In this document: positions 8,029-16,380 of the stretch, piece by piece | Position numbering within the stretch: the first letter of the stretch is position 1 | Layout: every line of letters starts with the position of its first letter | NCBI RefSeq assembly: GCF_009789575.1 | Contig: NZ_CP046908.1 | Location: forward strand, 4,307,001 to 4,371,000 | Direction of reading: 5' to 3' | Source: Stappia indica | GTDB lineage: Bacteria > Pseudomonadota > Alphaproteobacteria > Rhizobiales > Stappiaceae | Length of the DNA stretch: 64,000 nt | Notes under the pieces: model-generated | Told to the model about the DNA's origin: nothing | Database searches by the model: none | The model's input: only the letters and a program-made list of their open reading frames with translations | Position numbers and translations under genes: made by a program

Positions 8029-10848
8029 ATGCGCAGGCAATATGTGATGGCGGCTCTCGGGGCCGCCCTTGTCGTGGTGCCCGGCTCCGCCATGGCCCGC
8101 AGCGACGTCGGCGTTGCCGCCGCCGTGAACCAGGATGCCCTGCGCACGCCGCCGGGCGCCGTCACCCGCACCGTCGTGCTCGGCGACAACCTGATCTTTC
8201 GCGAGCGGATCGAGACGGCCGGCGAGGGGCTGGTGCAGATCTTGCTGGTCGACGGCTCCACCTTCACCGTCGGCGCCAATTCCGACCTCGTCATCGACGA
8301 GTTCGTCTACGATCCCGATGCCGGCACCGGCAAGCTCGTCGCCACGCTCGGCAAGGGCGTTGCCCGCTTCGTCGGCGGCCGGCTGAGCAAGAATGCCGGC
8401 GGCGTCACGGTCAAGACGCCGGTCGGCACCATCGGTATTCGCGGCGGCATCGCCAATCTCAACCTGCTGGACGGCGGGGCGCGCTTCTCGCTGCTGTTCG
8501 GCGACGAGTTGAGCTTCACCGGCCTCGACGGCGAGAGCCGGCGCATCTACGAGCGCGGCTACACGCTGGCCATCGCCTCGGCGCAGGCGGGCAACTACCG
8601 GCCGGAGATCCGCCGCACCAACCAGGCCGACATCGCCGGCGTGCAGCAGGGGTTGGCCGGGCGCAGCGGCCAGACCGGCGGCATCTCCGCTCCGCCGACC
8701 GACACCCAGGTCCGCAATTCCGGGCTCGGCCAGACCAATTCCGGCCAGCCGGTCGTCACCGTCCTGCCGCGCCCGCGCCCGGACGTCGTCCAGTCGACCC
8801 GCATCACGGAAGGCGGCCAGGTCGTCAACGAGATCAACCACGGCGCCAACGGCGACATCATCCGCGTCGTGGTTGGCGATCCGCCGCCGCCGGTCGACGG
8901 GGGCGAGGTGGTGATGCGCGTGCTCACCGCCGCCTCGTCCTACGATCCGGCCTTCGAGACCTTCACCGTCACCGATCCTGGCCGCCAGGGCCTCATCGGC
9001 GGCACCCCGGGCAGCGACATCACCGCCACCTTCACCGTGACCGGTGGCGGCACCCAGCTCACCGGCACGGTCGGCGGCGAGACCATCACCATTCCCCTGC
9101 CGACGGGCGGGGAGGCGGCGTTCCGCGTCGTCACCTCCACCGGGCGCACGGTTGCCGGCTCGGTCCATCGCAATGGCGATCATTTCCTCGCCTTCACCTA
9201 TTTCGAGGAGATCACCGCACCGCTGCTCATCCCTTCCGAGGGGCCGGGCGACATCGGCGGACCGCTCATCGTCAACGAGCCGACTTTCGGCTTCTGGGGC
9301 GTGCGCACCGATCCCGATGCGGTCCTCGTTGCCGGGGCCAACCAGATCCGCCGCTATCACCTGTCGTCCGATCCGGTGCATGTCGCCCGCACCGGCATCG
9401 GCCATGACCTGTATTTCCTCAATCCGCTGGCCGGCGAGATGCTCGGCTCGTATTTCCTGCAGAACGTGCGCACCAGCGACTTCCTGACGGTGACCGGTCC
9501 GAACCCTGCCGAGAACGACCCGCGCTTCCTGGTCGCCTCCATGCTGATCCAGGGGCAGGGCGCCAACCAGGCCTCGGCGATCTCCGTCTCGGCGGGCCAG
9601 ATCTACGAGGACGAGGAGGACGGTCTCGTCATCGGCGGGCCGCGGCGCGGCGGCTTCCGTGTGTCCGGCTACGACCCTTCCGTGCTCTATGCTGGTCCCG
9701 TCTCCTCCGTTCCGGGGGGCGATGGCAGCCATGTGTTCGGCCCGAACGGCGAGAATTTCGTCCTCGGTTTCGGTGTCGGCGACCTCGACACCGGCAATGA
9801 CGGTTCCGCGCGCCAGCCGCTCCCTTACGGGTCCATCACCGACACCGTCTCCGGCTACATGCATGTGGCGCAGGTCGCCTCGGTCTCGCCGGTCGGCGAG
9901 TTCACTCGCACGAGCCGGCTCCTCAACGGCTATGCCTCCGGCATGGTCGAGGTCGGATCGAATGGCGGGGTTGCCGTGCCGTTCTGGTCGCTGACGCCCG
10001 AGATGCTGACCATCGGCTTCGACGCGGTCAACAATTCGGTCGGCGCCAGGATGACCGTGCTCGATACGTTCGAGGCGGACGACCACCTGGCCGCGCTGGT
10101 GCTGGGCTTCGGCGACAGCCTGTTCACCACCGGCCCGAACGGTCAGTCGGCGCTGATCGACGACGACCGCTATGCCCTGACCTACAATTTCGGCGAGACC
10201 TTCGCGGTCAGCGATGACGGGGCGGTCATTGCCCCCGACAGCAATCCGCGCAGCTACATGGTGCCCTCGACGCTGGTCGCCGGCGCCGACAACGCCCTGT
10301 TCACGGGTGTTTCGCGCTGCACCTGCGCCTTCCTGGAATGGGGCTACTGGGGCACGCGCTTCCGCGGCCAGGACGTGTCCGAGACCGCCCCGTTCGATCC
10401 GCAGCGGCGGGACTTCGTGCATCTGGGCACCTGGGCCGCCGGCGACGTGTCGACCTTCGGCGAGCTGCCGACCGTCGGTTCTGCCTCCTATGCCGGCCAT
10501 GCGGTCGGCAATGTGGCGCGCACGACGACCGACGGCCCGGTGCAATATCTCGCCGCTGGCAATTTCAACATGACCTACGATTTCGGTGCGCGCAGCGGCA
10601 CCGCCAGCATCACCAATTTCGACGGCCGCAACTTCGGCGGATCGGTGCTCGGCCCCTCGGGCAGCCCGGAGGGGCTGAACCACTTTGTCGGCGGGCTCGG
10701 CAATCCCGAGGAGACCCTATCGGGCGTCTTGACGGGCTCCTTCGTACGCGGCCCCGGCGGGCCGGCGCAGGGCGTCGTCGGCAGCTTCGGCGTGTCGGAT
10801 CCCGGCGGCTCCTACACCGCGACCGGCGTCGTCGTCGGCCAGCAGTAG
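8029..10848 (+). CDS. Secreted FecR-domain protein with TbpB-like C-terminal barrel (candidate Slam cargo)
   Basis: A 939-residue exported protein. The signal peptide (residues 1-25, GSAMA) has no lipobox cysteine. A FecR domain covers about 35-145. A linker with Pro-rich VTVLPRPRPDV leads into a long beta-rich region. The C-terminal part carries CTCAFLEWGYWG, and the end, GSFVRGPGGPAQGVVGSFGV, resembles the last strands of TbpB/haemophilin-type barrels, where cargo is recognised by Slam. Together with the preceding gene this suggests export to the cell surface or medium. The ATG at 8029 is preferred over 7999 because AAGGGGGC precedes it and the signal peptide begins there. Ligand unknown. 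Confidence 0.75.
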   Translation: MRRQYVMAALGAALVVVPGSAMARSDVGVAAAVNQDALRTPPGAVTRTVVLGDNLIFRERIETAGEGLVQILLVDGSTFTVGANSDLVIDEFVYDPDAGTGKLVATLGKGVARFVGGRLSKNAGGVTVKTPVGTIGIRGGIANLNLLDGGARFSLLFGDELSFTGLDGESRRIYERGYTLAIASAQAGNYRPEIRRTNQADIAGVQQGLAGRSGQTGGISAPPTDTQVRNSGLGQTNSGQPVVTVLPRPRPDVVQSTRITEGGQVVNEINHGANGDIIRVVVGDPPPPVDGGEVVMRVLTAASSYDPAFETFTVTDPGRQGLIGGTPGSDITATFTVTGGGTQLTGTVGGETITIPLPTGGEAAFRVVTSTGRTVAGSVHRNGDHFLAFTYFEEITAPLLIPSEGPGDIGGPLIVNEPTFGFWGVRTDPDAVLVAGANQIRRYHLSSDPVHVARTGIGHDLYFLNPLAGEMLGSYFLQNVRTSDFLTVTGPNPAENDPRFLVASMLIQGQGANQASAISVSAGQIYEDEEDGLVIGGPRRGGFRVSGYDPSVLYAGPVSSVPGGDGSHVFGPNGENFVLGFGVGDLDTGNDGSARQPLPYGSITDTVSGYMHVAQVASVSPVGEFTRTSRLLNGYASGMVEVGSNGGVAVPFWSLTPEMLTIGFDAVNNSVGARMTVLDTFEADDHLAALVLGFGDSLFTTGPNGQSALIDDDRYALTYNFGETFAVSDDGAVIAPDSNPRSYMVPSTLVAGADNALFTGVSRCTCAFLEWGYWGTRFRGQDVSETAPFDPQRRDFVHLGTWAAGDVSTFGELPTVGSASYAGHAVGNVARTTTDGPVQYLAAGNFNMTYDFGARSGTASITNFDGRNFGGSVLGPSGSPEGLNHFVGGLGNPEETLSGVLTGSFVRGPGGPAQGVVGSFGVSDPGGSYTATGVVVGQQ

Positions 10849-10868
10849 GCGAGTTTCCTCAAGGGTTT

Positions 10869-10886
10869 GCCGGGCGAAGGCCCGGC
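10869..10886 (+). terminator. GC-rich hairpin after the FecR/TbpB-like gene
   Basis: GCCGGGC and GCCCGGC pair as a perfect 7-bp stem with loop GAAG, 20 bp after the stop codon. No T-run follows, so it may stabilise the 3' end or assist Rho rather than act as an intrinsic terminator. Confidence 0.4.
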
Positions 10887-11030
10887 GCCCGCACCCTCGG
10901 GCGAAACCGTGCCCGATGCTGCTTGCGCGCTTGTGCAAAACTTTGGCGAGGGAACTGGACAGGCTTTGTGGGAGCCTCTATAAGACCGGCACTTCGATGC
11001 GACGCGGGCTTGCCGCGACACGCTTCGCGG

Positions 11031-11106
11031 GCCCAGGTAGCTCAGTTGGTAGAGCAGCGGATTGAAAATCCGCGTGTCGCTGGTTCGATTCCGGCCCTGG
11101 GCACCA
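11031..11106 (+). tRNA. tRNA-Phe (anticodon GAA)
   Basis: A 76-base cloverleaf. Acceptor strands GCCCAGG and CCTGGGC pair perfectly and are followed by A and an encoded CCA. The D-arm AGCTCAGTTGGTAGAGC, the anticodon stem GCGGA/TCCGC with loop TTGAAAA (anticodon GAA), and the T-arm with GGTTCGATTCC are all standard. Its 3' half (11059-11106) lies within a 50-bp repeat that recurs at 22799, so this gene is the attachment site of the element that follows. The integrated copy keeps the tRNA intact. Confidence 0.98.
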
Positions 11107-11108
11107 CC
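11059..11108 (+). repeat. Attachment site copy (tRNA side), 50-bp direct repeat
   Basis: Runs from the anticodon stem of tRNA-Phe through the CCA and two further bases. It is identical over 50 bases to 22799-22848. Integration at this copy keeps the tRNA gene whole. Confidence 0.95.
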
Positions 11109-11176
11109 CATCCCCTTGAAATCGCTAGCTCTTTCGTCCGGTGGCATGTCGGTTGCCTCTCGGTTTGACGGATTTT

Positions 11177-12247
11177 TCAATCCGGTTTGACAGTTTGTGT
11201 TCGCCGAGCGTTCACGGCGGTCTCGAATACGGCACTCACATCGCCCATCTTCCGGCGAAGGTCGGCCGTCTTGCTGTAGTGCCGGGCCATGTCTTCCGTC
11301 TTCTGCCCCAGGGCATCGGCAATGGTCCGGTCATCGCACCCGGCTTCGCGAAGGATGGTCGCCACGGTGTGGCGAAGGCCGTAGAGCGTCAGACCGGGCT
11401 GAACCTTGCCGCCGGCCTCCAGCTCCCGCCGCAATGTGTTCCAGGAGGCGCGGAAGCCTGAGACGGTCCACGGGCGGCCTCTTGAGTTGGCGCAAAGCGT
11501 CATGGCGTCGTGCGCCGGAGCTGCGTCCAGGATCTCCTGCAATGGGCGAATGACGGGCCAGTAGACCGGCGCGCCGGTCTTTGACCGTTCCGTTGCAATC
11601 GCACCATCCTTGAAGAAGGTGCGGGGCAAGGTGAGGGCATCTTGCGGCCCCAGGCCGGTGAACATCATCAGCCCGATAGCCGGCAGCATGTGCGCAGGAG
11701 CACTCGCCAGCACCGCATGCCGTTCGGAATCGCTCCACGGGCGGTTCGCCATGGGTGCGCCGCGCTTGCGTCTGACGCCCCGCACGCCAAGTGCCGGGTT
11801 CTCCTTCATGAAACCGCGTTCCTTGCCCCAGGAGAACAGCAGGGACAGCACCTGTTTCACATAGGTGCCGAACCGTGCGCCGCGCTTGGCCTCGGCTTTG
11901 TCGCGGATCCTGACCACCAGCGGCGACTTGAACTTGTCCAGGCCGGTATCGCGGATCGGGTAGAGATAATCGAACACCCGCTGATAGTCGGCGCGAGTGC
12001 GCGGGGCCTTCTCGAGGAAATCGGGGCTCGCGCGGTACTTCTCTATCAGCTTGCCGAGCGTGCCGGGCTTGGGATCGCCGGTGACCGTCACGGCATCGGT
12101 GATGCGCTGGCATTCGGCGAAGAAGGCCGCCGTGCCGAGCGGGGCCTTGTTCAGGTCCACCGCCTGCCGGGTCTTGCGGTGGTAGCACCGCCACTTGCCG
12201 AAGCGATCCTTGAATATCTGGAAGCCGCGCACGCGCACCACGCTCAT
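11177..12247 (-). CDS. Site-specific tyrosine recombinase (integrase)
   Basis: A 356-residue integrase that would catalyse insertion at the neighbouring tRNA-Phe; its 3' end lies 68 bp from the attachment repeat. The C-terminal catalytic domain shows the beta-hairpin lysine (ERSKTGAP), the second-arginine motif YGLRHT and the nucleophile tyrosine in MARHYSK. The usual first catalytic arginine in TGLR-x-x-(D/E) reads TGLGPQDAL, and the two histidine positions read Tyr (YGLR) and Gln (LGQK). I recall similar TGLGP(Q/K)DAL sequences in alphaproteobacterial phage integrases, so this may be a family trait. The clean att repeats show that the recombination happened. Confidence 0.93.
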   Translation of the reverse strand: MSVVRVRGFQIFKDRFGKWRCYHRKTRQAVDLNKAPLGTAAFFAECQRITDAVTVTGDPKPGTLGKLIEKYRASPDFLEKAPRTRADYQRVFDYLYPIRDTGLDKFKSPLVVRIRDKAEAKRGARFGTYVKQVLSLLFSWGKERGFMKENPALGVRGVRRKRGAPMANRPWSDSERHAVLASAPAHMLPAIGLMMFTGLGPQDALTLPRTFFKDGAIATERSKTGAPVYWPVIRPLQEILDAAPAHDAMTLCANSRGRPWTVSGFRASWNTLRRELEAGGKVQPGLTLYGLRHTVATILREAGCDDRTIADALGQKTEDMARHYSKTADLRRKMGDVSAVFETAVNARRTQTVKPD

Positions 12248-12250
12248 GGG

Positions 12251-12487
12251 TCAGTCCAGCTTGTCGAGAATTGCGTCGTCGCTTTCGGCCGTGCCTGCCT
12301 TGAGCTGGTCAAGCCAGGCATCCAGGTCGTGCGTGTCCCAGAGGCGCGAGCCGTTCGGCATCGCCACCGGCGTGACGGGACAAAGCCCCTCGAACGCACT
12401 GGAAGCGATCCCGCAATAGCTCGCGGCCGCTGCCTTCTTGAGCATCCGGAACGGTGGAATTTTGACCTCGATAAGAGCCCTGTTCAT
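12251..12487 (-). CDS. AlpA-like / excisionase-type helix-turn-helix protein
   Basis: A small DNA-binding protein of 78 residues with a winged-helix layout (MLKKAAAASYCGIASSAFE, then MPNGSRLWDTHDLDAWLDQL). This is typical of AlpA or excisionase proteins encoded beside integrases, which control integrase expression or excision. It ends 3 bp before the integrase start on the same strand, so the two are probably co-transcribed. The ATG at 12487 is preceded by GGAG. A 110-bp gap separates it from the DUF2190 gene. Confidence 0.78.
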   Translation of the reverse strand: MNRALIEVKIPPFRMLKKAAAASYCGIASSAFEGLCPVTPVAMPNGSRLWDTHDLDAWLDQLKAGTAESDDAILDKLD

Positions 12488-12597
12488 GGTCTCCAGCTCC
12501 GTTGATGTGAAAGGCGGTCTGCCCCTGCCTGAAGGAAGCCCAGCGGCGGCAGGCAGGGGCTTGAGGCGGGACCGCGCCGCCCATCCCACACCCGCCG

Positions 12598-12939
12598 CTA
12601 GATCGCGTGTCCGGTGATGAGGATGCGGCCGACGGTGGCCGCCGTGGCAGCGGCGACAAGCGCCGTGCCGATGCGAAGGTTGTCGGCCGCCGTGGCCGTG
12701 ACCACCTTGTTGGCGTCGTCCCAATAGGCCGGCGCGCCGGCCGTGAAGGCCGCCGTGTCGTCCTTGGCCAGGTCGTAGACGCCGTTGGTGGCGATCTCGA
12801 CTTCCGCCCCTTCCGCCGCCGTGGTGGCGGCCACGCCGAACAGGTGGCCGACCAGCACGCCTTCCCCGGAAGACAGGCCGCCGGCGGGCGCGGTGACGGT
12901 GACGTAGTTCCCAGGCTGCACGAAGTTCTTCATGGTCAT
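12598..12939 (-). CDS. DUF2190 family phage capsid-associated protein
   Basis: A 113-residue all-beta protein matching the DUF2190 pattern (MKNFVQPGNYVTVTAP, GVLVGHLFGVA, GVYDLAK, GRILI). Such proteins are encoded next to phage capsid genes and are thought to be decoration or head-stabilising proteins. The start overlaps the stop of the upstream gpW-like gene as ATGA (12936-12939), which supports this ATG and translational coupling. The ATG at 12933 is the only alternative. Confidence 0.85.
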   Translation of the reverse strand: MTMKNFVQPGNYVTVTAPAGGLSSGEGVLVGHLFGVAATTAAEGAEVEIATNGVYDLAKDDTAAFTAGAPAYWDDANKVVTATAADNLRIGTALVAAATAATVGRILITGHAI

Positions 12940-13151
12940 GTGCCTTTCGAAGAGTTGATGTAGACCACCCGCACGGGCGGTTTGCCGGCTTGCGCGGCGA
13001 TCTGGCGTTCCAGGTCGGCAATCGCGGCGGCCAGCTCGGCATCGCTGCGGTATTCGACCTTCTCGCCCTCGCTATCGACCGCCCGGCGCCCGCTGGAGCG
13101 GAGCTTGCGCAGCCGCTCCAGCCGGTCGGCCAGTTCGGAATGGGCCGCCAT
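12936..13151 (-). CDS. gpW-like phage head-tail joining protein
   Basis: A 71-residue helical protein resembling lambda gpW-type connectors: an N-terminal helix (ELADRLERLRKLRSSGRR), a short beta turn (VDSEGEKVEYRS) and a second helix (AELAAAIADLERQI). It would sit below the portal ring and close the filled head. The ATG at 13151 overlaps the stop of the capsid gene (TGATG), and the stop overlaps the next start (ATGA), so the head genes form one coupled operon. Assignment is by layout, size and position. Confidence 0.72.
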   Translation of the reverse strand: MAAHSELADRLERLRKLRSSGRRAVDSEGEKVEYRSDAELAAAIADLERQIAAQAGKPPVRVVYINSSKGT

Positions 13152-14968
13152 CACGCGCCCGCGTTCGTGTACCAGCCGCGCCAGTCGAGGAAGGACGCGC
13201 CGTAGTCCAGGCGAACCTTGACTTCCACGCCGTCCACCTCGAAGCCGGCCCGGCTTTCGGTCTGCGGACCTTCGGAGCCCATCAGGTAGGCATATTCCAG
13301 CCCCTCGACGGTCGCCGGATCGGCCGCGACGTACCAGCGGTTCACGTCGGTAAGGCGGGCTTCCACCACCAGTTCCAGCTTGCCGCCGAAGACGTTGACG
13401 TCATCGGTCCGGGTCGGCTGGATGGCCGCCAGGATCTCTTCCGCCTGCGTTTCCAGCTCCGGCGGCACCACCAGGAACTTGGGGGCAATGGCGATCGGCC
13501 GGCCGTTGATGCCCTTCTGCCGGCGCATGGCAAGACGTGCCGCCGACAGCGTTTCCTTGGAGATCGGCGCGCCGCCCGCCGCAAGGTTCCCGTGATCGGC
13601 ATGGAACACGGCCTTGCCGTCGCCCATGACCGGGCCGAGGCCGCCGCCGACGGTCAGCAGGTCGACCAGGAATTGCGCCTCGAATTCGGAAGAGGCGAGG
13701 CCGAGCTTGCCGGCAAGATCGGTGAAGGCTCCCAGGTCGTCGTTGACGAGGGCCTGCCGGGTCAGACCGACAATCGTGCCGTAGGTGCCGATGGCGTAGG
13801 TCTCCTTGGCCTCGACAAAGCCGGAGCTCTTGAACTCGCCGTGCTCGTTCACCTTCTCCAGCTTTGCCATGTCGGCCGCCTGCACCTTGGTCTTGGCGCG
13901 GAAATCCTTGTGGCTGGTCTGCCGGGCCAGCCGCTTCAAGGTGGCCGGGGCAGTCTGGTACGCGGCCCGCAGGGTGCGATTGGCCGTGTCGGCGAAGATC
14001 GCCGGAAAGTCGCTGGTGGTGTGCAGCGCGCGGGTGATCGTGTCGGCCGGCAGCAGGCCGGTGGTGGAGATCCCCGCCCGCTGCAGGCAGTCGCGCGCCA
14101 TGTCCAGCGTGGTCATGCCGGTGAAGGCGCGGGCCTGGTCGGACAGCTTGTGCGCCGGGTTCACGCGGGTGGCGTAGATCGCTTCGCCCATGCGGGTGGC
14201 GAGGGTGGCCGGGTCGTCGTGGTGCACCATGTTGCTGGTGCGTGCCACCGGCGCCCGCTCGCGTGCGGTGCGCAGCCGCTCCAGCGCCGCGGATCGGGCC
14301 TCGCCCTCGCTCGCGCCGCGGTCGATCTGGTCATTCGCCCAGTCGCTGCCGAGATCGAAGGTGGCGGCAAGCGCCCGGATCTCCTGATTGACGGCCGCGC
14401 GGGTCGTCTCCTGCACCGGCGGCGTGGCGGTCGTGGTGGTTGCCGGGGGCGCTTCCGGCTGGTTCTGCGTTTCGGGCATTCCGGTTCCTCGGATACGTGC
14501 GGCCGGGTCGGCTCCGACCGCCACAAGACTGATTTCACGTAGCTCCCAATGGGTGACGGTGCGGACCCTCGCGCCCGTGTTCGGGTCCTTGCCGTCGCGC
14601 CACCTCTTCGGGGAGTAGCCGACCGATATGTTACGGAGGTTCCCGACGCGCACGTCGGAATAAATGGCATTATGGCGCTCGGAAAAGCGGACCTTGGCCA
14701 CCAGATTGCCCGCCTCGATGCGGGCGGCCAGGACAACGCCGAGCACGCTTTCCAGCCCATCTTGCCGGTGACTGTCGAGAAACGGCATGCCCTCCAGGCG
14801 GGCCAGGTCGACGGCCGAGTCGGAGATGGTCAGGAACTCGGTGAAGGGGCCGGCCGCATCGTGCCGGATCACGCCCGCGCCGGTGGAGGCGATCAGCTCC
14901 ACCGTGCGGGCCTTCTCGTCCAGGCTGGCCGGGGTGAAGCCCGTGCGCATGAGAACGGGTGCGTTCAT
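13151..14968 (-). CDS. Prohead protease / major capsid protein fusion
   Basis: A 605-residue polyprotein. The N-terminal 165 residues are an HK97-type (U35) prohead serine protease with the histidine in FLDSHRQ and the serine in RNISVGYSP. A Pro/Thr/Ala linker follows (about 167-190). The C-terminal 400 residues are the capsid region, with a helical scaffold-like stretch then an HK97-like fold (SKETLSAARLAMRRQKGING, FLVVPPELE, WYVAADPATVEGLEYAYL). Protease-capsid fusions are a known phage arrangement in which the protease cuts itself away. The start overlaps the portal stop (ATGA, 14965-14968). Confidence 0.9.
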   Translation of the reverse strand: MNAPVLMRTGFTPASLDEKARTVELIASTGAGVIRHDAAGPFTEFLTISDSAVDLARLEGMPFLDSHRQDGLESVLGVVLAARIEAGNLVAKVRFSERHNAIYSDVRVGNLRNISVGYSPKRWRDGKDPNTGARVRTVTHWELREISLVAVGADPAARIRGTGMPETQNQPEAPPATTTTATPPVQETTRAAVNQEIRALAATFDLGSDWANDQIDRGASEGEARSAALERLRTARERAPVARTSNMVHHDDPATLATRMGEAIYATRVNPAHKLSDQARAFTGMTTLDMARDCLQRAGISTTGLLPADTITRALHTTSDFPAIFADTANRTLRAAYQTAPATLKRLARQTSHKDFRAKTKVQAADMAKLEKVNEHGEFKSSGFVEAKETYAIGTYGTIVGLTRQALVNDDLGAFTDLAGKLGLASSEFEAQFLVDLLTVGGGLGPVMGDGKAVFHADHGNLAAGGAPISKETLSAARLAMRRQKGINGRPIAIAPKFLVVPPELETQAEEILAAIQPTRTDDVNVFGGKLELVVEARLTDVNRWYVAADPATVEGLEYAYLMGSEGPQTESRAGFEVDGVEVKVRLDYGASFLDWRGWYTNAGA

Positions 14969-16377
14969 TCCGCTGCCTCCTGTTCGTCCGGTTGCGGCGC
15001 GGCCGGCGGCGTGGCGGCACGGGCGATTCCGAGCCGGGCCAGCCGCTCTTCATCGGCGGCGATCTCCGCATCCACGTCTTCCGCGTCGTAGCCGCGTTCG
15101 GCGATGACTTCGGAGCGCGAGCGCATCCGGTTGTTGATTGCGATCTCTGCCGCCCGCGCTTCCTTTTCGGGGTCCACCCAGGGCCAGGCCGGCGGCAGCC
15201 ATTTCACCGACTCCAGCGATTGCCGTTCCGCCTGGTAGATCGCGGCCGGGATCTCGCCGGTAAGCACCTGGTGGCGGATGACGGCGCGCCAGACCGGCCG
15301 GCACATGCCGAAGACCATCACATGATGCTGGATGGACTGGCAGAATCGGCGGAACTCCAGCAGCGCCGCCCGGGCGCTGGAATAGTTCACCTGGCTGTAA
15401 TCGCCGGTCGCCTGTTCGTAGGTGACATTGGTGCCGGCGGCGATCATCCGATAGGTGCTGATGGCCAGCGCGCCGGCCCCGCCCTGGTCGGGCACGTCGG
15501 GAAACTCCACCGACTTGCCCGGCGGAAGCGGGATCAGCGCGCCCGGCTCCAGCCCGGCCTGCTGTGCGTTGCCCGTCTGTTCCCCGTCGTAAAGGGATCC
15601 GCCGTCCGGATCGGTGATGAAGCCGGCATGCAGGGCGGCGACCTTGGCGCGCATCAAGAGCGCATCGTTGAGCGCGTCCAGCTCGCGCGCCGGCAGCAGC
15701 ACCGGGGCGAACCACGACAGGCCGCGCACCTGTCCCGGCATCATCGGCCGGAACAGGTGGATAACGTCGCTCGCCGGCATCCGCACGGGCGCTTGCTGGA
15801 TGCCGGCGAGCGTATCGCCAGGCGCTGCCCGGCGAATGTGATAGGCGGCGACGCGGCCCGTGCCGTCGAATTCGACGCCCTGATAGACCATCGGGCCGGT
15901 GTCGCTGACGCGGGTCACGGCACGGTCGAGCTGCTCCGGGTGCAGCCGGCGAAGCTGCGGCGCACCGGTGTCGGGATCGGCGGTGAAGATCAGCAGCGCT
16001 TCGCCGAAGGTGGCGAGATCGCGCACCGCGTTTTGCTGGAGGCCGAAAAAGTCCGTCCGCCCGTCCGCGTCCGCCTCGTCCGTCCAGGTCAGAAACCGCT
16101 GGTGGAGCTGCTGGCGCACCGCCTCTTGCGGATGCCGCGAGCGCGGCTTGATGCCGTCGCCGGCAATGTTGGTGGCCAGGCTTTCGGTGACGCGCACGCC
16201 CGTCGGATTGTTCATCGCAAAGTGCATCGCCCGTGCCGCCACCGTGGCGGCCAGCCCATGCAGGGTGCCGGCGCTGGTCACGGTCGGCGCATCCCGCCAC
16301 CGGCGGCCGCCGCCGGCCGCGTCCAGCGACCGGGTGGAGAACAGGGCATCCAGGACACGGCGGGCGAGGGCGCGCAT
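14965..16377 (-). CDS. Phage portal protein (lambda gpB family)
   Basis: A 470-residue portal subunit. It forms the ring through which DNA enters the head and to which terminase docks. The family features seen are the N-terminal helix ending in SARAMHFAMNNP-type sequence (ARAMHFAMNNPTGVR), the central AYHIRRAAPGDT / VIHLFRPMMPGQVRGLSW block and a downstream basic helical segment. The length is close to lambda-type portals (about 500). The C-terminus is acidic (EEQEAAE-like). It is coupled to the capsid gene by a 4-base overlap. Confidence 0.92.
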   Translation of the reverse strand: MRALARRVLDALFSTRSLDAAGGGRRWRDAPTVTSAGTLHGLAATVAARAMHFAMNNPTGVRVTESLATNIAGDGIKPRSRHPQEAVRQQLHQRFLTWTDEADADGRTDFFGLQQNAVRDLATFGEALLIFTADPDTGAPQLRRLHPEQLDRAVTRVSDTGPMVYQGVEFDGTGRVAAYHIRRAAPGDTLAGIQQAPVRMPASDVIHLFRPMMPGQVRGLSWFAPVLLPARELDALNDALLMRAKVAALHAGFITDPDGGSLYDGEQTGNAQQAGLEPGALIPLPPGKSVEFPDVPDQGGAGALAISTYRMIAAGTNVTYEQATGDYSQVNYSSARAALLEFRRFCQSIQHHVMVFGMCRPVWRAVIRHQVLTGEIPAAIYQAERQSLESVKWLPPAWPWVDPEKEARAAEIAINNRMRSRSEVIAERGYDAEDVDAEIAADEERLARLGIARAATPPAAPQPDEQEAAE

Positions 16378-16380
16378 CGC

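Noticed and set aside
6532-10683. A 1383-codon open frame on the minus strand
   Set aside because: It lies antisense to two well-supported genes, has no recognisable domain, and is rich in Arg/Ala/Gly/His as expected for a shadow frame of high-GC coding DNA.
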